DNA from: Anaerolineales bacterium
GTDB lineage: Bacteria > Chloroflexota > Anaerolineae > Anaerolineales > UBA11858
Length of the DNA: 32,845 bases
Assembly (NCBI GenBank): GCA_016785015.1
Contig: JADHTJ010000039.1
Span: 1-32,845 of the forward strand
Reading direction: 5' to 3'
In this document: positions 32,648-32,845 of the stretch, piece after piece
How the letters are laid out: the number at the start of each line of letters is the position of its first letter
Position numbering within the stretch: the first letter of the stretch is position 1
Notes under the pieces: model-generated
Seen by the model: the letters and a program-made list of their open reading frames with translations, nothing else
Database searches by the model: none
What the model was told of the DNA's origin: nothing
Program-made: the position numbers and the translations under genes

Positions 32648-32824
32648 ATGAGCACCTATTTGTACAGATTTATCCTCGAGCCCAGCCCGAGTGAAATTAC
32701 ATTCTCGTAGACGGCAACAGCCGCGGCGGTGTCTTGATAGCAAGGACCGTTGTAATGATGATTGGTATTAATATCGCTTGGGTTCTATGGGAATTGCCGT
32801 GAGAGACCTCACATTTGGGGGTAG

Positions 32825-32845
32825 GGGGCGTGCGGCGCACGCCCC
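32825..32845. repeat. GC-rich hairpin at the window end
   Basis: GGGGCGTGC and GCACGCCCC (9-bp arms) with a GGC loop make a REP-like hairpin that may continue beyond the window. The 180 nt between it and the start of the PLP gene hold no clear promoter or gene. Confidence 0.55.

Noticed and set aside
32648..32743. N-terminal extension of the PLP gene to 32743
   Set aside because: The extra residues are Arg- and Cys-rich and unlike the family, and the GTG at 32647 has a ribosome site and gives the standard length.

Overview
The window looks like chromosomal DNA of a Chloroflexota bacterium, most likely class Anaerolineae. This is inferred from protein style: Thr/Pro-rich linkers in surface proteins, a large coiled-coil insertion in RpoC, very long membrane histidine kinases, and dispersed CCTGAGC-type repeats. 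It was not tested by a database search. The genetic code is the standard bacterial one, with ATG, GTG and TTG starts and good sigma70-type promoters, several of them with an extended TGn -10.

Region 1 (1-21,188) is housekeeping backbone. It starts with the end of cmk, overlapped by three tandem PlsC-type acyltransferases. An orphan 1097-residue sensor histidine kinase follows, then rpoC (alone, with its own promoter and a structured leader) and a gyrA-type topoisomerase gene. Next come a convergent gene for a GH25-like barrel fused to an NTF2/SnoaL domain, and an ALDH7-family aldehyde dehydrogenase. A leftward operon follows: a membrane histidine-kinase-like protein whose phospho-acceptor His is Gln, a double-LysM protein and an LCP (LytR-CpsA-Psr) protein. 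The backbone ends with tRNA-Leu(CAG), an FtsB/DivIC-like gene and the initiator tRNA-Met(CAT).

Region 2 (about 21,117-31,555) is a 10.4-kb defence island downstream of the initiator tRNA. It carries a Fic AMP-transferase with its own repeat-covered promoter, a complete Wadjet system (xre-jetA-jetB-jetC-jetD) under one strong promoter with a dyad operator, and a HEPN-MNT toxin-antitoxin pair. A copy of the 3' end of the same tRNA lies at the far end of the island, split in its T-loop by 58 nt. This fits integration at the tRNA gene. A second, more decayed tRNA-like copy lies just before the HEPN-MNT pair, so that pair may be its own cassette. No integrase is present. The roughly 860-nt spacer between Wadjet and HEPN-MNT holds a dispersed repeat, a 101-bp MITE-like hairpin with 7-bp flanking direct repeats, and the decayed tRNA copy.

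Region 3 (31,561-32,845) returns to backbone, with a threonine dehydratase/serine racemase-like gene in which the PLP-binding lysine is arginine.

The most notable points are the tRNA-bounded island with nested att-like copies, the Fic operator repeats on a leaderless promoter, repeats embedded in the jetD reading frame, and two apparent pseudoenzymes (the kinase-like protein and the PLP enzyme).
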